Origin: Desulfuromonadales bacterium
GTDB taxonomy: Bacteria; Desulfobacterota; Desulfuromonadia; Desulfuromonadales; BM103
Length of the DNA stretch: 18,904 nt
Direction: 5' to 3'
Assembly: GCA_030614505.1 (NCBI GenBank)
Contig: JAUWTX010000013.1
Span: forward strand, 1 to 18,904
Shown: piece after piece, positions 1 to 6,533 of the stretch
How the letters are laid out: the number at the start of each line of letters is the position of its first letter
Position numbering within the stretch: position 1 is the stretch's first letter
Notes under the pieces: generated by a model
The model's database searches: none
What the model was told of the DNA's origin: nothing
Seen by the model: the letters and a program-made list of their open reading frames with translations, nothing else
Made by a program: the position numbers and the translations under genes

Positions 1-903
1 AGCGGCTTCATCAGGTGCCTCCACATGCAGGTAAACAAAATCCCTGGTCTTCAGTGCTTCCAGAGCTGCCTCGGCTTTCCCCAGGTAATTGGTATCCAGG
101 TAGCCGGTCGCTCCCGGAACGTTGATAATGTCAAGACCGGCATAGATACCAATCCCCTTGATTAAATCAACAGCCGAGATCACCGCACCGCTCAGGTTGA
201 ATTTTTCCTGCAATGTTGGCATTTGCGGACGGCGGCCCTGCCCCCAGAGCCAAATGGAGTTGGCTGGATGCTTACCTTCATTCTCGCGTTTGAGATTAAC
301 CGGATGGCGCTTGAAGAGGAGTTGTGCTGCATTGATAATCTGCATCAACGGCATTGAATTTTCTGAACGAGGCACATGATCCAGAATGCTCTTGCCAGTT
401 AAATCATGCGGTGGCAGCACCTTGAAATCATCCCGACCTCCTCTCCAGACCATCAGATGACGATAGGAAACACCAGGGTAAAACTGAAACTCATCGTCTC
501 CCAGTTCATCCTGGAGACACTCGATCAGTTCACGCGCCTCTTCAGTTGTGATGTGTCCAGCCGAGAAGTCTTGCATGAGCACATCACCGCCTGCCAATCC
601 AAGAGTGACCAGATTAAGCCGAAAAGCGACATCATCAGGACCTAGCTCAACTCCCATACTGGCCGCTTCTAAAGGCGAGCGACCGGTATAGCAGGTAGCC
701 GGGTCGTAACCGAACACAGAGAGGTTTGCTACATCTGAACCAGGATGAAACTCACGAGGGACCGTTGCCGCGAGACCTGTAATACCTCGCTGGGCAAGTT
801 TATCCATGTGAGGGGTAACAGCAGCCTGCAGGGGCGTTTTGCCATCTAGCTCTTCAATCGGTTCATCGGACATACCGTCACCAAGTAAAATAATATATTT
901 CAT
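1..903 (-). CDS. apgM: 2,3-bisphosphoglycerate-independent phosphoglycerate mutase, archaeal type (3' end cut by window edge)
   Basis: This enzyme interconverts 3-phosphoglycerate and 2-phosphoglycerate in the cytosol, for glycolysis and gluconeogenesis. I translated 301 codons with no stop; the family is about 400 residues, so roughly the last 100 are outside the window. Alkaline-phosphatase-superfamily features are visible: a metal-binding start MKYIILLGDGMSDEP with D9, the GSDVANLSVFGYDP block at residues 55-68 where S62 is the likely phosphoserine nucleophile, the TGRSPLEAAS block near 73-82, and the beginning of a second metal-site motif, HVEAPDEA, at 293-300. The start is the ATG at 901-903. 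Its ribosome site is poor, but the protein begins exactly as the family does. It lies 71 bp downstream of xerD on the same strand, with heptamer arrays in the gap. Phosphonopyruvate decarboxylase and homoserine kinase relatives share this fold, but the nucleophile block favours ApgM. Confidence 0.9.
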   Translation of the reverse strand, partial: MKYIILLGDGMSDEPIEELDGKTPLQAAVTPHMDKLAQRGITGLAATVPREFHPGSDVANLSVFGYDPATCYTGRSPLEAASMGVELGPDDVAFRLNLVTLGLAGGDVLMQDFSAGHITTEEARELIECLQDELGDDEFQFYPGVSYRHLMVWRGGRDDFKVLPPHDLTGKSILDHVPRSENSMPLMQIINAAQLLFKRHPVNLKRENEGKHPANSIWLWGQGRRPQMPTLQEKFNLSGAVISAVDLIKGIGIYAGLDIINVPGATGYLDTNYLGKAEAALEALKTRDFVYLHVEAPDEAA

Positions 904-919
904 AAATATCTAAGCCAAG

Positions 920-970
920 GGTAAAAGGTTAAAGGTAAAAGGTTTTTCTCGCCACACGCCACGCGCCACT
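920..970. repeat. Two adjacent heptamer arrays between xerD and apgM
   Basis: On the plus strand, four 7-bp units (GGTAAAA, GGTTAAA, GGTAAAA, GGTTTTT) occupy 920-947. Three units of CGCCAC plus one variable base (A, G, T) occupy 950-970. The arrays share the 7-bp period but not the sequence. They fill most of the gap between the xerD stop (975) and the apgM start (903). Their role is unknown; a dispersed low-complexity repeat is the simplest reading. Confidence 0.8.
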
Positions 971-974
971 GTTT

Positions 975-1862
975 TTAACCCCTGGGGTGATGTTGGGCAT
1001 GCAACTTCCTTAATCGTTCACGAGTGACATGAGTATAAATCTGGGTGGTGGAGATGTCTGCATGTCCGAGCATCGCCTGGACAGAGCGCAAATCCGCGCC
1101 GTTTTCCAACAGATGCGTAGCAAATGAATGCCGCATAGTATGCGGCGTAATGTTTTGTCTGATGCCTGCAGCCAAGGCGCGGCGCTTAATAATCTTCCAG
1201 AAGCCCTGACGTGTCAAGCCTTCACCGGAGCGGTTGAGAAACAGGTATTGCGATCCCCGCTGTTTATCGAGGCGTGCCCGTCCATGTTGCAGATATTCAC
1301 GCAGGGACGAAATGGCTGCCTCCCCCAAAGGCACGATGCGCTGTTTACTTCGTTTGCCGAAAGCTGTCAGATAACCAACATCCATCTGCAGGTCACTCAG
1401 TTTGAGTGAAACAAGTTCAGAGACACGCAACCCTGTTGCATAGAGGATTTCAAGCATAGCTCGGTCTCGCCAGTCTAGCGCAGTTTCACCTTGTGGACTG
1501 GCGAGCAGGCTTTCCACATCAAACGGCGACAGTGTATGCGGCAGGGAGGTGAGGCTTTTAGGAGAGACAACCTGATCCGTCGGGTTATCTGAAACAATTT
1601 TTTCTCTAACCAGAAATTTGTGGAAAGTCTTCAGTGCCGCCAGGTTGCGCGCCCTGCTTCTGGCTGACAGTCCTGCCTCTTTCAGGTGGCTGAGAAAACG
1701 TAATACAACAGCTGGCGTTATTCTATCTGGAGTCGCAATCTGATTCTTCTCCAGATAATCCAGATAACGCGCCAGATCTCGACCATATGCATCAAGAGTG
1801 TTGCGCGCCAGTCCGCGTTCAACAGCCAAATAGTTCAGGTAATGATCGAGATAATGGTCCAT
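975..1862 (-). CDS. xerD: Tyrosine recombinase XerD
   Basis: XerD is a site-specific tyrosine recombinase that, with XerC, resolves chromosome dimers at dif near the terminus during division under FtsK control. The 295-residue length is typical. An N-terminal SAM-like core-binding domain covers about residues 1-85 and the catalytic domain about 108-290. All catalytic residues are visible: R146 (ATGLRVSEL), K170 (FGKRSK), H241 and R244 (HTMRHSFATH), H267 (LGHADI) and nucleophile Y276 (TQIYTHV). These track E. coli XerD positions with an offset of two to three residues. The start ATG at 1860-1862 lies 17 bp after glnD and lacks a clear ribosome site, so translation may depend on coupling. XerC is the main alternative; the sequence and the gene neighbourhood favour XerD. 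Confidence 0.9.
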   Translation of the reverse strand: MDHYLDHYLNYLAVERGLARNTLDAYGRDLARYLDYLEKNQIATPDRITPAVVLRFLSHLKEAGLSARSRARNLAALKTFHKFLVREKIVSDNPTDQVVSPKSLTSLPHTLSPFDVESLLASPQGETALDWRDRAMLEILYATGLRVSELVSLKLSDLQMDVGYLTAFGKRSKQRIVPLGEAAISSLREYLQHGRARLDKQRGSQYLFLNRSGEGLTRQGFWKIIKRRALAAGIRQNITPHTMRHSFATHLLENGADLRSVQAMLGHADISTTQIYTHVTRERLRKLHAQHHPRG

Positions 1863-1879
1863 AAGTAGTTATATTTATG

Positions 1880-4573
1880 TCACTCTTCCATGCAATCCAG
1901 AAGTGCCTTGCGAACATTCTCTCGCTTTGCCTCATCGCTGATCGTCTGGCCGAAGATGTCCTTGACATAGAAAGTATCCGTAACCTGGTCGACCTTGGTA
2001 GAAATCTTTGCGACATGAATATAGAGCCCCAACTCTGCAAGAGTCCGTGTGATTCTGTAGAGTAAACCAACCTCATCATGCGCAAAGACATCAATAACAG
2101 TATGTTCTCTCGACACATCACAATCGAAATCCACACGGTTTGGGAAACGTGGCAACTTCTGGCCAGGCAAGGAACTGACTTCCTCCCTTTTTTTAACCAG
2201 ACGGGAGACTTTGACACGTCCCTCCAGGACAGAGGTCAGGTCAGCCTGTACTTTCTCCCATTTGGCCGGGACGTCTATGATACCGCCCACAGACTTGTTA
2301 ACATGCAGGAGATCCAGAGCAAAACCATTACTGCGAGTATAAATCTGCGCACCGAGAATATTGATACCGTTTGCGGCCATAACTCCAGCGATCATACTGA
2401 AGAGACCGGGCACATCCAGCGAGGAAATTGTCACGCTGGTGTACTCTGCGTCGACATCATGAGTTACCTGCATGGCAACAGTGTCATTCCCACGCGACAG
2501 CTCAAGAGCAACATGGTCCTTGATTTCCCATGAACGGTGAGTTAACAGGTAGCGCAGGCTCATTGAGCGCAGGCGATCTTTAACCCGTTTTTCCCCGAAA
2601 TCATCTTTCAGGGCAGCCAGAACCTTACGCTTGCGATTACGCACCCTTTCGGAACGCAGGCCACTTATGAAGTTGCCGCGCTCAAGAGTCTCGTAGGTCT
2701 TCTCGTAAAGATCTAGAAGCAGATGGCCTTTCCACTCAGACCAGACATCCGGTCCAACTGCCTTAAGGTCGGCGAAAGTCAGCATATAGAGCATCTTCAG
2801 CGTTTCAACCATCTCCATGGTATTGGCAAAGTCCTGAATCAGGCGAATATCATTCAAGTCACGGCGCTGTGAAATGTGAACCATATCCAGATGGTGACGT
2901 ACCAGGAACTCGAGACGCCGGCTGTCCTCCTTGGTCAGATTCAGACGACGGGCAATCTTGGGCATCATGTCTGCGCCCTTATTGGAATGGTCCTTTCCCT
3001 CACCTTTGCCGATATCATGGAAAAGCACGGCCAGGACAACAAGTTCCGGCTTGCCGATATCGGTAGCTAAGCGAGTCAATAACGGTTTGGCCTCCTGATA
3101 GACACCGGACCAGAGCTTCTCGATTTCCTCAACAGCAAAGATCGAATGTATGTCGACCGTGTAAACATGGTAGGCGTCGTGCTGGACTTGGCAGTATATC
3201 CTCTTGAATTCGGGGATATACTTGTTCAGGAAAGTGAGATGGTGCATATCACGCAGGCTCTTGGCAACGCCTGTTGGGCCGCGCATAATCTCCAGAAACA
3301 TCTCGGAGACTTCACGATTGCGACGGAAACCATCGTTAACAAGGGACAGGTTGTCGCGAAGTTGGCCCTTTACATCCGAACTCAAAGCAAGATTGTTCTG
3401 CTTGGCCAGCAGAAAAGCCTGCATCATTGCTTCCGGACGACTGACAAAGAGATTCTTGCGAGCCGTTTTCAGCTCACCGCGATAACTGAAGAAGTCGCTG
3501 CCAAGACTACGTCGGCCGAGGTAGCCCAAAAGCCCTGAAGATGGGTCTTTTTCCTTGAAAGCTCTGACTATCAAAGTGGACGCCAGATGCTCAGTCCGAG
3601 TTGCATGAGCGTAATAATCCTGCATAAATTGCTCTACAGAAAGAGCCTTTTTGCTGTCCTGATAACCCAGGAAAGCAGCTATCTGCTCCTGCTTGTCATA
3701 CTGGATCTGGTCGGTTTTACGTTTGGATTGAAAATGCAGTTCATTGCGGATTCGAAAGAGGTAGTCGTAAGCTGCCTCGATCTCCCGCATTTCGCGCTCC
3801 GAAATAACCCCCTTTTCCAAGAGATCGCGCAAGCCGCTGGCCTTGAACTTGACACGTGCCATCCATATTGCTGTATGCAGGTCGCGCAGGCCACCCTCAC
3901 CTTCCTTGATATTCGGCTCCAGCATATAAACTGACGAACCATATTTGACCAATCTGTTTTTATGCTCTTCGTATTTGGCCTTCAAAAAATTCTGGTCATT
4001 GCGGTTCAGTAGTGGCCACGCAACCATGCGTTCAAACTCACAAAAAAGCGCTTCATCGCCAGCCAGAAAACGTGTATCCAAAAGGGCCGTACGAATTGTA
4101 ATGTCCTGCTGTGCCAGCGTCAAACAGTCAGAGGAGGTCCGTACGCTGTAGCCTACGTCGAGGTTGAGGTCCCACATCAGGTAGAGAACCCGCTCAGCTA
4201 TCTTTTCGGCCAGATCCTTGTTCTTGTCACTACAGTAGAACATTACGTCAATGTCAGAGAGCGGATTCAGTTCCGCCCGGCCATAACCACCGAGGGCGAC
4301 GATTGCAGAACAAGCTTTACCTGCCGTAGGGAACTCGGCTGCCGCACAGCGATAAAGATTGCGGACCAACTCATCGGCCATAGCCGTAATACATTCGACG
4401 ACCTCACGACCACTGCCGCCGGCGTTATGCATTTCGTGACAGCGGTTGTGATGGTATTCCAGGTAATCACGCGCGGCATCCAGGAGGAAGGATCGCCTTT
4501 CGTCGAAAGAGACATCTCCTGCCATCATCAACTCTGTGGCAAAAAAGCTATCTTGAGTTTTTTGAGGTGTCAT
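1880..4573 (-). CDS. glnD: Bifunctional [protein-PII] uridylyltransferase / uridylyl-removing enzyme
   Basis: GlnD senses glutamine and adds or removes UMP on PII proteins, and so controls nitrogen assimilation in the cytosol. The 897 residues match the family length. Visible domains in order: a nucleotidyltransferase domain with GGYGRAELNPLSDIDV at 95-110 (metal ligands D107 and D109); the PII-uridylyltransferase linker with KEGEGGLRDLH near 223-233; an HD hydrolase domain with H469 and the H519-D520 pair (AVLFHDIGKG), which removes UMP; and two C-terminal ACT domains at about 712-790 and 824-895, expected to bind glutamine. The start ATG is one base past the amiC stop, implying co-transcription and translational coupling. 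No domain is missing, so both activities are expected. Placement between a cell-wall amidase and xerD is probably lineage gene order rather than a shared pathway. Confidence 0.95.
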   Translation of the reverse strand: MTPQKTQDSFFATELMMAGDVSFDERRSFLLDAARDYLEYHHNRCHEMHNAGGSGREVVECITAMADELVRNLYRCAAAEFPTAGKACSAIVALGGYGRAELNPLSDIDVMFYCSDKNKDLAEKIAERVLYLMWDLNLDVGYSVRTSSDCLTLAQQDITIRTALLDTRFLAGDEALFCEFERMVAWPLLNRNDQNFLKAKYEEHKNRLVKYGSSVYMLEPNIKEGEGGLRDLHTAIWMARVKFKASGLRDLLEKGVISEREMREIEAAYDYLFRIRNELHFQSKRKTDQIQYDKQEQIAAFLGYQDSKKALSVEQFMQDYYAHATRTEHLASTLIVRAFKEKDPSSGLLGYLGRRSLGSDFFSYRGELKTARKNLFVSRPEAMMQAFLLAKQNNLALSSDVKGQLRDNLSLVNDGFRRNREVSEMFLEIMRGPTGVAKSLRDMHHLTFLNKYIPEFKRIYCQVQHDAYHVYTVDIHSIFAVEEIEKLWSGVYQEAKPLLTRLATDIGKPELVVLAVLFHDIGKGEGKDHSNKGADMMPKIARRLNLTKEDSRRLEFLVRHHLDMVHISQRRDLNDIRLIQDFANTMEMVETLKMLYMLTFADLKAVGPDVWSEWKGHLLLDLYEKTYETLERGNFISGLRSERVRNRKRKVLAALKDDFGEKRVKDRLRSMSLRYLLTHRSWEIKDHVALELSRGNDTVAMQVTHDVDAEYTSVTISSLDVPGLFSMIAGVMAANGINILGAQIYTRSNGFALDLLHVNKSVGGIIDVPAKWEKVQADLTSVLEGRVKVSRLVKKREEVSSLPGQKLPRFPNRVDFDCDVSREHTVIDVFAHDEVGLLYRITRTLAELGLYIHVAKISTKVDQVTDTFYVKDIFGQTISDEAKRENVRKALLDCMEE

Positions 4574-4574
4574 A

Positions 4575-6365
4575 TTAACGGGCCGCTATCAGTTTATTGT
4601 TGACCGCATAATTCTTAACCGCCAGGGCAATCGCTTTGGCTGCCGATTTCTGGTAAGCACTGTTTGCCAGACGTTTCTCTTCACGGGGATTACTGAGGAA
4701 AGCCGTTTCCACCAGAACAGAAGGCATTGTGGCACCAAGCAGCACATAAAAGGGGCCTTGCCGAACACCCAGGTCTTTGATTTTACTGTATTTCTTGCTG
4801 AGTTGTTGTACCAGAGTCTTCTGAATCTCTGTAGCCAGGCGACTCGATTCATTGATCTTGGCATTCGCCATCAGATCAAACAGAATCAGCTCAAGATCTG
4901 AGACCTGCTTGAGTGACGTACCATTCTCACGCGCAGCGACGGCAGCCGCCTTATCGTTTTTGGAAAAGTTGAGATAATAAGTCTCTATACCGTAAGGCTT
5001 GTGGCTCTTGTTGGCATTGGCATGGAGCGACAGAAACAGATCGGCACCTACCTTATTGGCTATAGCGGTCCGTTCTTCGAGCGGTAGATAAACGTCAGCA
5101 CTTCGGGTCAGAATGACCTCACAATCGAGCAACTTTGTCAGCTCTTTTGACAACGCCTTGGCCAATTTGAGCGTAACGGTTTTCTCATAAACACCGTTTG
5201 GGCCGACAGCCCCGGGGTCCTTACCACCATGCCCGGCATCGACAACAATTCGTCGCAAGGTTGTCGCCGCCGGCACTTTAGGGATATGCAGCGGTTGCTG
5301 ATCTTTGGGGGACTCCCTGAGAACTTTGGCAATAGCATCGTTTCCTGACTCAGGCAGCGCGCTGATCTCTGTTTCCAGCCGTTTCAGCTCTGGAGTCTTA
5401 TCTCCTGCTATGTCAATGACAATGCGCCATGGATCGCTTAACGGAAAGACCTTGTAATCGCCGACACTATCCAGATCCAGGACAACACGAACCGTATCGG
5501 GCTGCGGGAGACCGGTACGGATCTGCCGCAACAAACCATCATCAACGACCGTTGGCTCCTGCAAACTTTCTTCCAGGCTTGTTTTTTCAATGTCGACATA
5601 GAGACGCGGAGGGTTTCCCTTGCTTGGCTCAGGGACAAGGTAGTGAGCTGAGAACTGCGCCTCCCTGGAGACATCCAGGACAATCCGGGTATAACCGGGA
5701 TTGGACCAATAGCGAATCGCGGTCAAGCGGCCTTTCCCGGCCAGTTCTTTCGTCCCACCAGATGGTTTCTCCGAGCCAAGGGGTTTCTCCGAAGATTTAT
5801 ACGCTTTTTGCGCGATTTTTTTAACAGCGGGCCTTTCCGGTAGAGGTGCAGGCTCCGGTGGTGCATAGTTGGCCAGGGCCGTTAGCCTAAGCTTGGCTTT
5901 ACCAACCATATCGCCATCCGGTAGCCTATTGACCAGGCGATGATAGACAATATAGGCGCGTTGCTTGTCGTTAAGGGCTTCCTCCAGTAGTTTACCTGCC
6001 TTCAGCAGAGAATCATCAGCAAGAGAACTGTATGGGTAGCTTTCCGCCATCTGTTCAAAAATCTCAACAGCTCGCTCTGCGTCCGGTTTGATCCGACTGA
6101 CACCATAGAGCCCCGCAGTCGTTTTGCCGCACATGTATAGAGCATCTGCGCCACGCTTTGATTTAGGGAAACGTTCGTATACCGATTCAAATTGGTTATA
6201 AACACGTTCCCACTGCTCACGATACATCTGTTTGCGCGATGAATTCTGCAGCGAATAGTAGGCATCTCGCGCCTTCTGGTAAGCCTGTTCTACATTTTCG
6301 GCGAAAACAGCCGTTGGCGAAAGCAGGCAAATAAATGTCAGTATATAAATAACTATTCGGTTCAT
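4575..6365 (-). CDS. amiC: N-acetylmuramoyl-L-alanine amidase with AMIN domain (AmiC type)
   Basis: This zinc amidase cleaves the bond between N-acetylmuramic acid and L-alanine in peptidoglycan, mainly for cell separation. From the ATG at 6363-6365 the protein has 596 residues: a signal peptide (about 1-22, cleavage after AVFA); a helical TPR-like region of about 24-165 with the periodicity of YbgF-type repeats; a charged Pro/Lys-rich linker; an AMIN domain of about 212-320 that targets peptidoglycan or the septum; and an Amidase_3 domain of about 372-590. Zinc and catalytic residues are visible: H379 (DAGHGGKDPGA), E394 (GVYEKTV), H448 (SLHANA) and E553 (VETAFLSNP). Two upstream in-frame ATGs (6387-6389, 6408-6410) come from a 21-bp tandem repeat, would add 8 or 15 polar residues before the signal peptide, and lack ribosome sites. 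The chosen ATG has AAGG at a suitable distance. Confidence 0.92.
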   Translation of the reverse strand: MNRIVIYILTFICLLSPTAVFAENVEQAYQKARDAYYSLQNSSRKQMYREQWERVYNQFESVYERFPKSKRGADALYMCGKTTAGLYGVSRIKPDAERAVEIFEQMAESYPYSSLADDSLLKAGKLLEEALNDKQRAYIVYHRLVNRLPDGDMVGKAKLRLTALANYAPPEPAPLPERPAVKKIAQKAYKSSEKPLGSEKPSGGTKELAGKGRLTAIRYWSNPGYTRIVLDVSREAQFSAHYLVPEPSKGNPPRLYVDIEKTSLEESLQEPTVVDDGLLRQIRTGLPQPDTVRVVLDLDSVGDYKVFPLSDPWRIVIDIAGDKTPELKRLETEISALPESGNDAIAKVLRESPKDQQPLHIPKVPAATTLRRIVVDAGHGGKDPGAVGPNGVYEKTVTLKLAKALSKELTKLLDCEVILTRSADVYLPLEERTAIANKVGADLFLSLHANANKSHKPYGIETYYLNFSKNDKAAAVAARENGTSLKQVSDLELILFDLMANAKINESSRLATEIQKTLVQQLSKKYSKIKDLGVRQGPFYVLLGATMPSVLVETAFLSNPREEKRLANSAYQKSAAKAIALAVKNYAVNNKLIAAR

Positions 6366-6371
6366 AATAAC
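6344..6371 (-). repeat. 28-bp direct repeat, copy at the amiC start
   Basis: On the minus strand this reads GTTATTATGAACCG followed by AATAGTTATTTATA, covering the amiC start codon and codons MNRIVIY. It matches 6506-6533 at 24 of 28 bases, with a perfect 14-base core. See the findings for the interpretation. Confidence 0.85.
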
Positions 6372-6372
6372 C

Positions 6373-6414
6373 TTGTGACTGTTCAGCATTATATTGTGAC
6401 TGTTCAGCATTATA
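6373..6414. repeat. Perfect 21-bp tandem repeat (two copies) upstream of amiC
   Basis: Positions 6373-6393 and 6394-6414 are identical, each beginning TTGTGACTGTTCAGC. On the minus strand each copy carries an ATG in the amiC frame, so 21 bp equals seven codons and creates two spurious upstream starts. The downstream copy lies eight bases from the real amiC start codon and supplies part of its AAGG ribosome site context. Confidence 0.9.
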
Positions 6415-6417
6415 AAA

Positions 6418-6500
6418 GACTGTCATTCCCGAGGGTTTAATCGGGAATCCAGCCTTTAAAATCATGGATCCCCGATAGAATCAATTCGGGGATGACAGAC
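6418..6500. repeat. Palindromic REP/MITE-like element between mutS and amiC
   Basis: Left arm 6418-6450 (GACTGTCATTCCCGA, 7-base loop, ATCGGGAATCC) and right arm 6466-6500 are imperfect inverted repeats; outside the small loops 24 of 26 bases pair. Each arm also forms its own short hairpin (CCCGA/TCGGG and CCCCGA/TCGGGG). Short inverted arms of the form ATTCCC...GGGAAT are common in dispersed non-coding proteobacterial repeats. It has no coding capacity and sits exactly between two genes. It could act as a processing site or partial terminator between mutS and amiC. Confidence 0.75.
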
Positions 6501-6527
6501 GTTATTGTAAATAGCTACACGGTTCAT
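6462..6527 (-). pseudogene. Possible relic of the amiC start: 21-codon reading frame overlapping the mutS stop
   Basis: An ATG at 6525-6527 overlaps the mutS TGA as ATGA. It begins MNRVAIY, against MNRIVIY for AmiC; the four base differences are two synonymous third-position changes and two conservative changes. After nine codons the frame runs into the palindromic element and stops at a TGA at 6462-6464. I infer a displaced former amiC start. It might still be translated by coupling to mutS, but that is not shown. Confidence 0.45.
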
Positions 6528-6533
6528 AATAAC
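6506..6533 (-). repeat. 28-bp direct repeat, copy at the mutS stop
   Basis: On the minus strand this is GTTATTATGAACCG followed by TGTAGCTATTTACA. It overlaps the last codons and stop of mutS and matches 6344-6371 at 24 of 28 bases. The copies flank the 134-bp interval that contains the palindromic element and the 21-bp tandem repeat. Confidence 0.85.

Noticed and set aside
975..1862. XerD as a marker of an integrated mobile element
   Set aside because: It has full-length housekeeping architecture, sits in a conserved-looking core operon, and no attachment site, tRNA or phage gene is nearby.
6366..6410. Longer AmiC beginning at the ATG at 6408-6410 or 6387-6389
   Set aside because: Both ATGs come from the 21-bp tandem repeat, lack ribosome sites and would place polar residues before an intact signal peptide.
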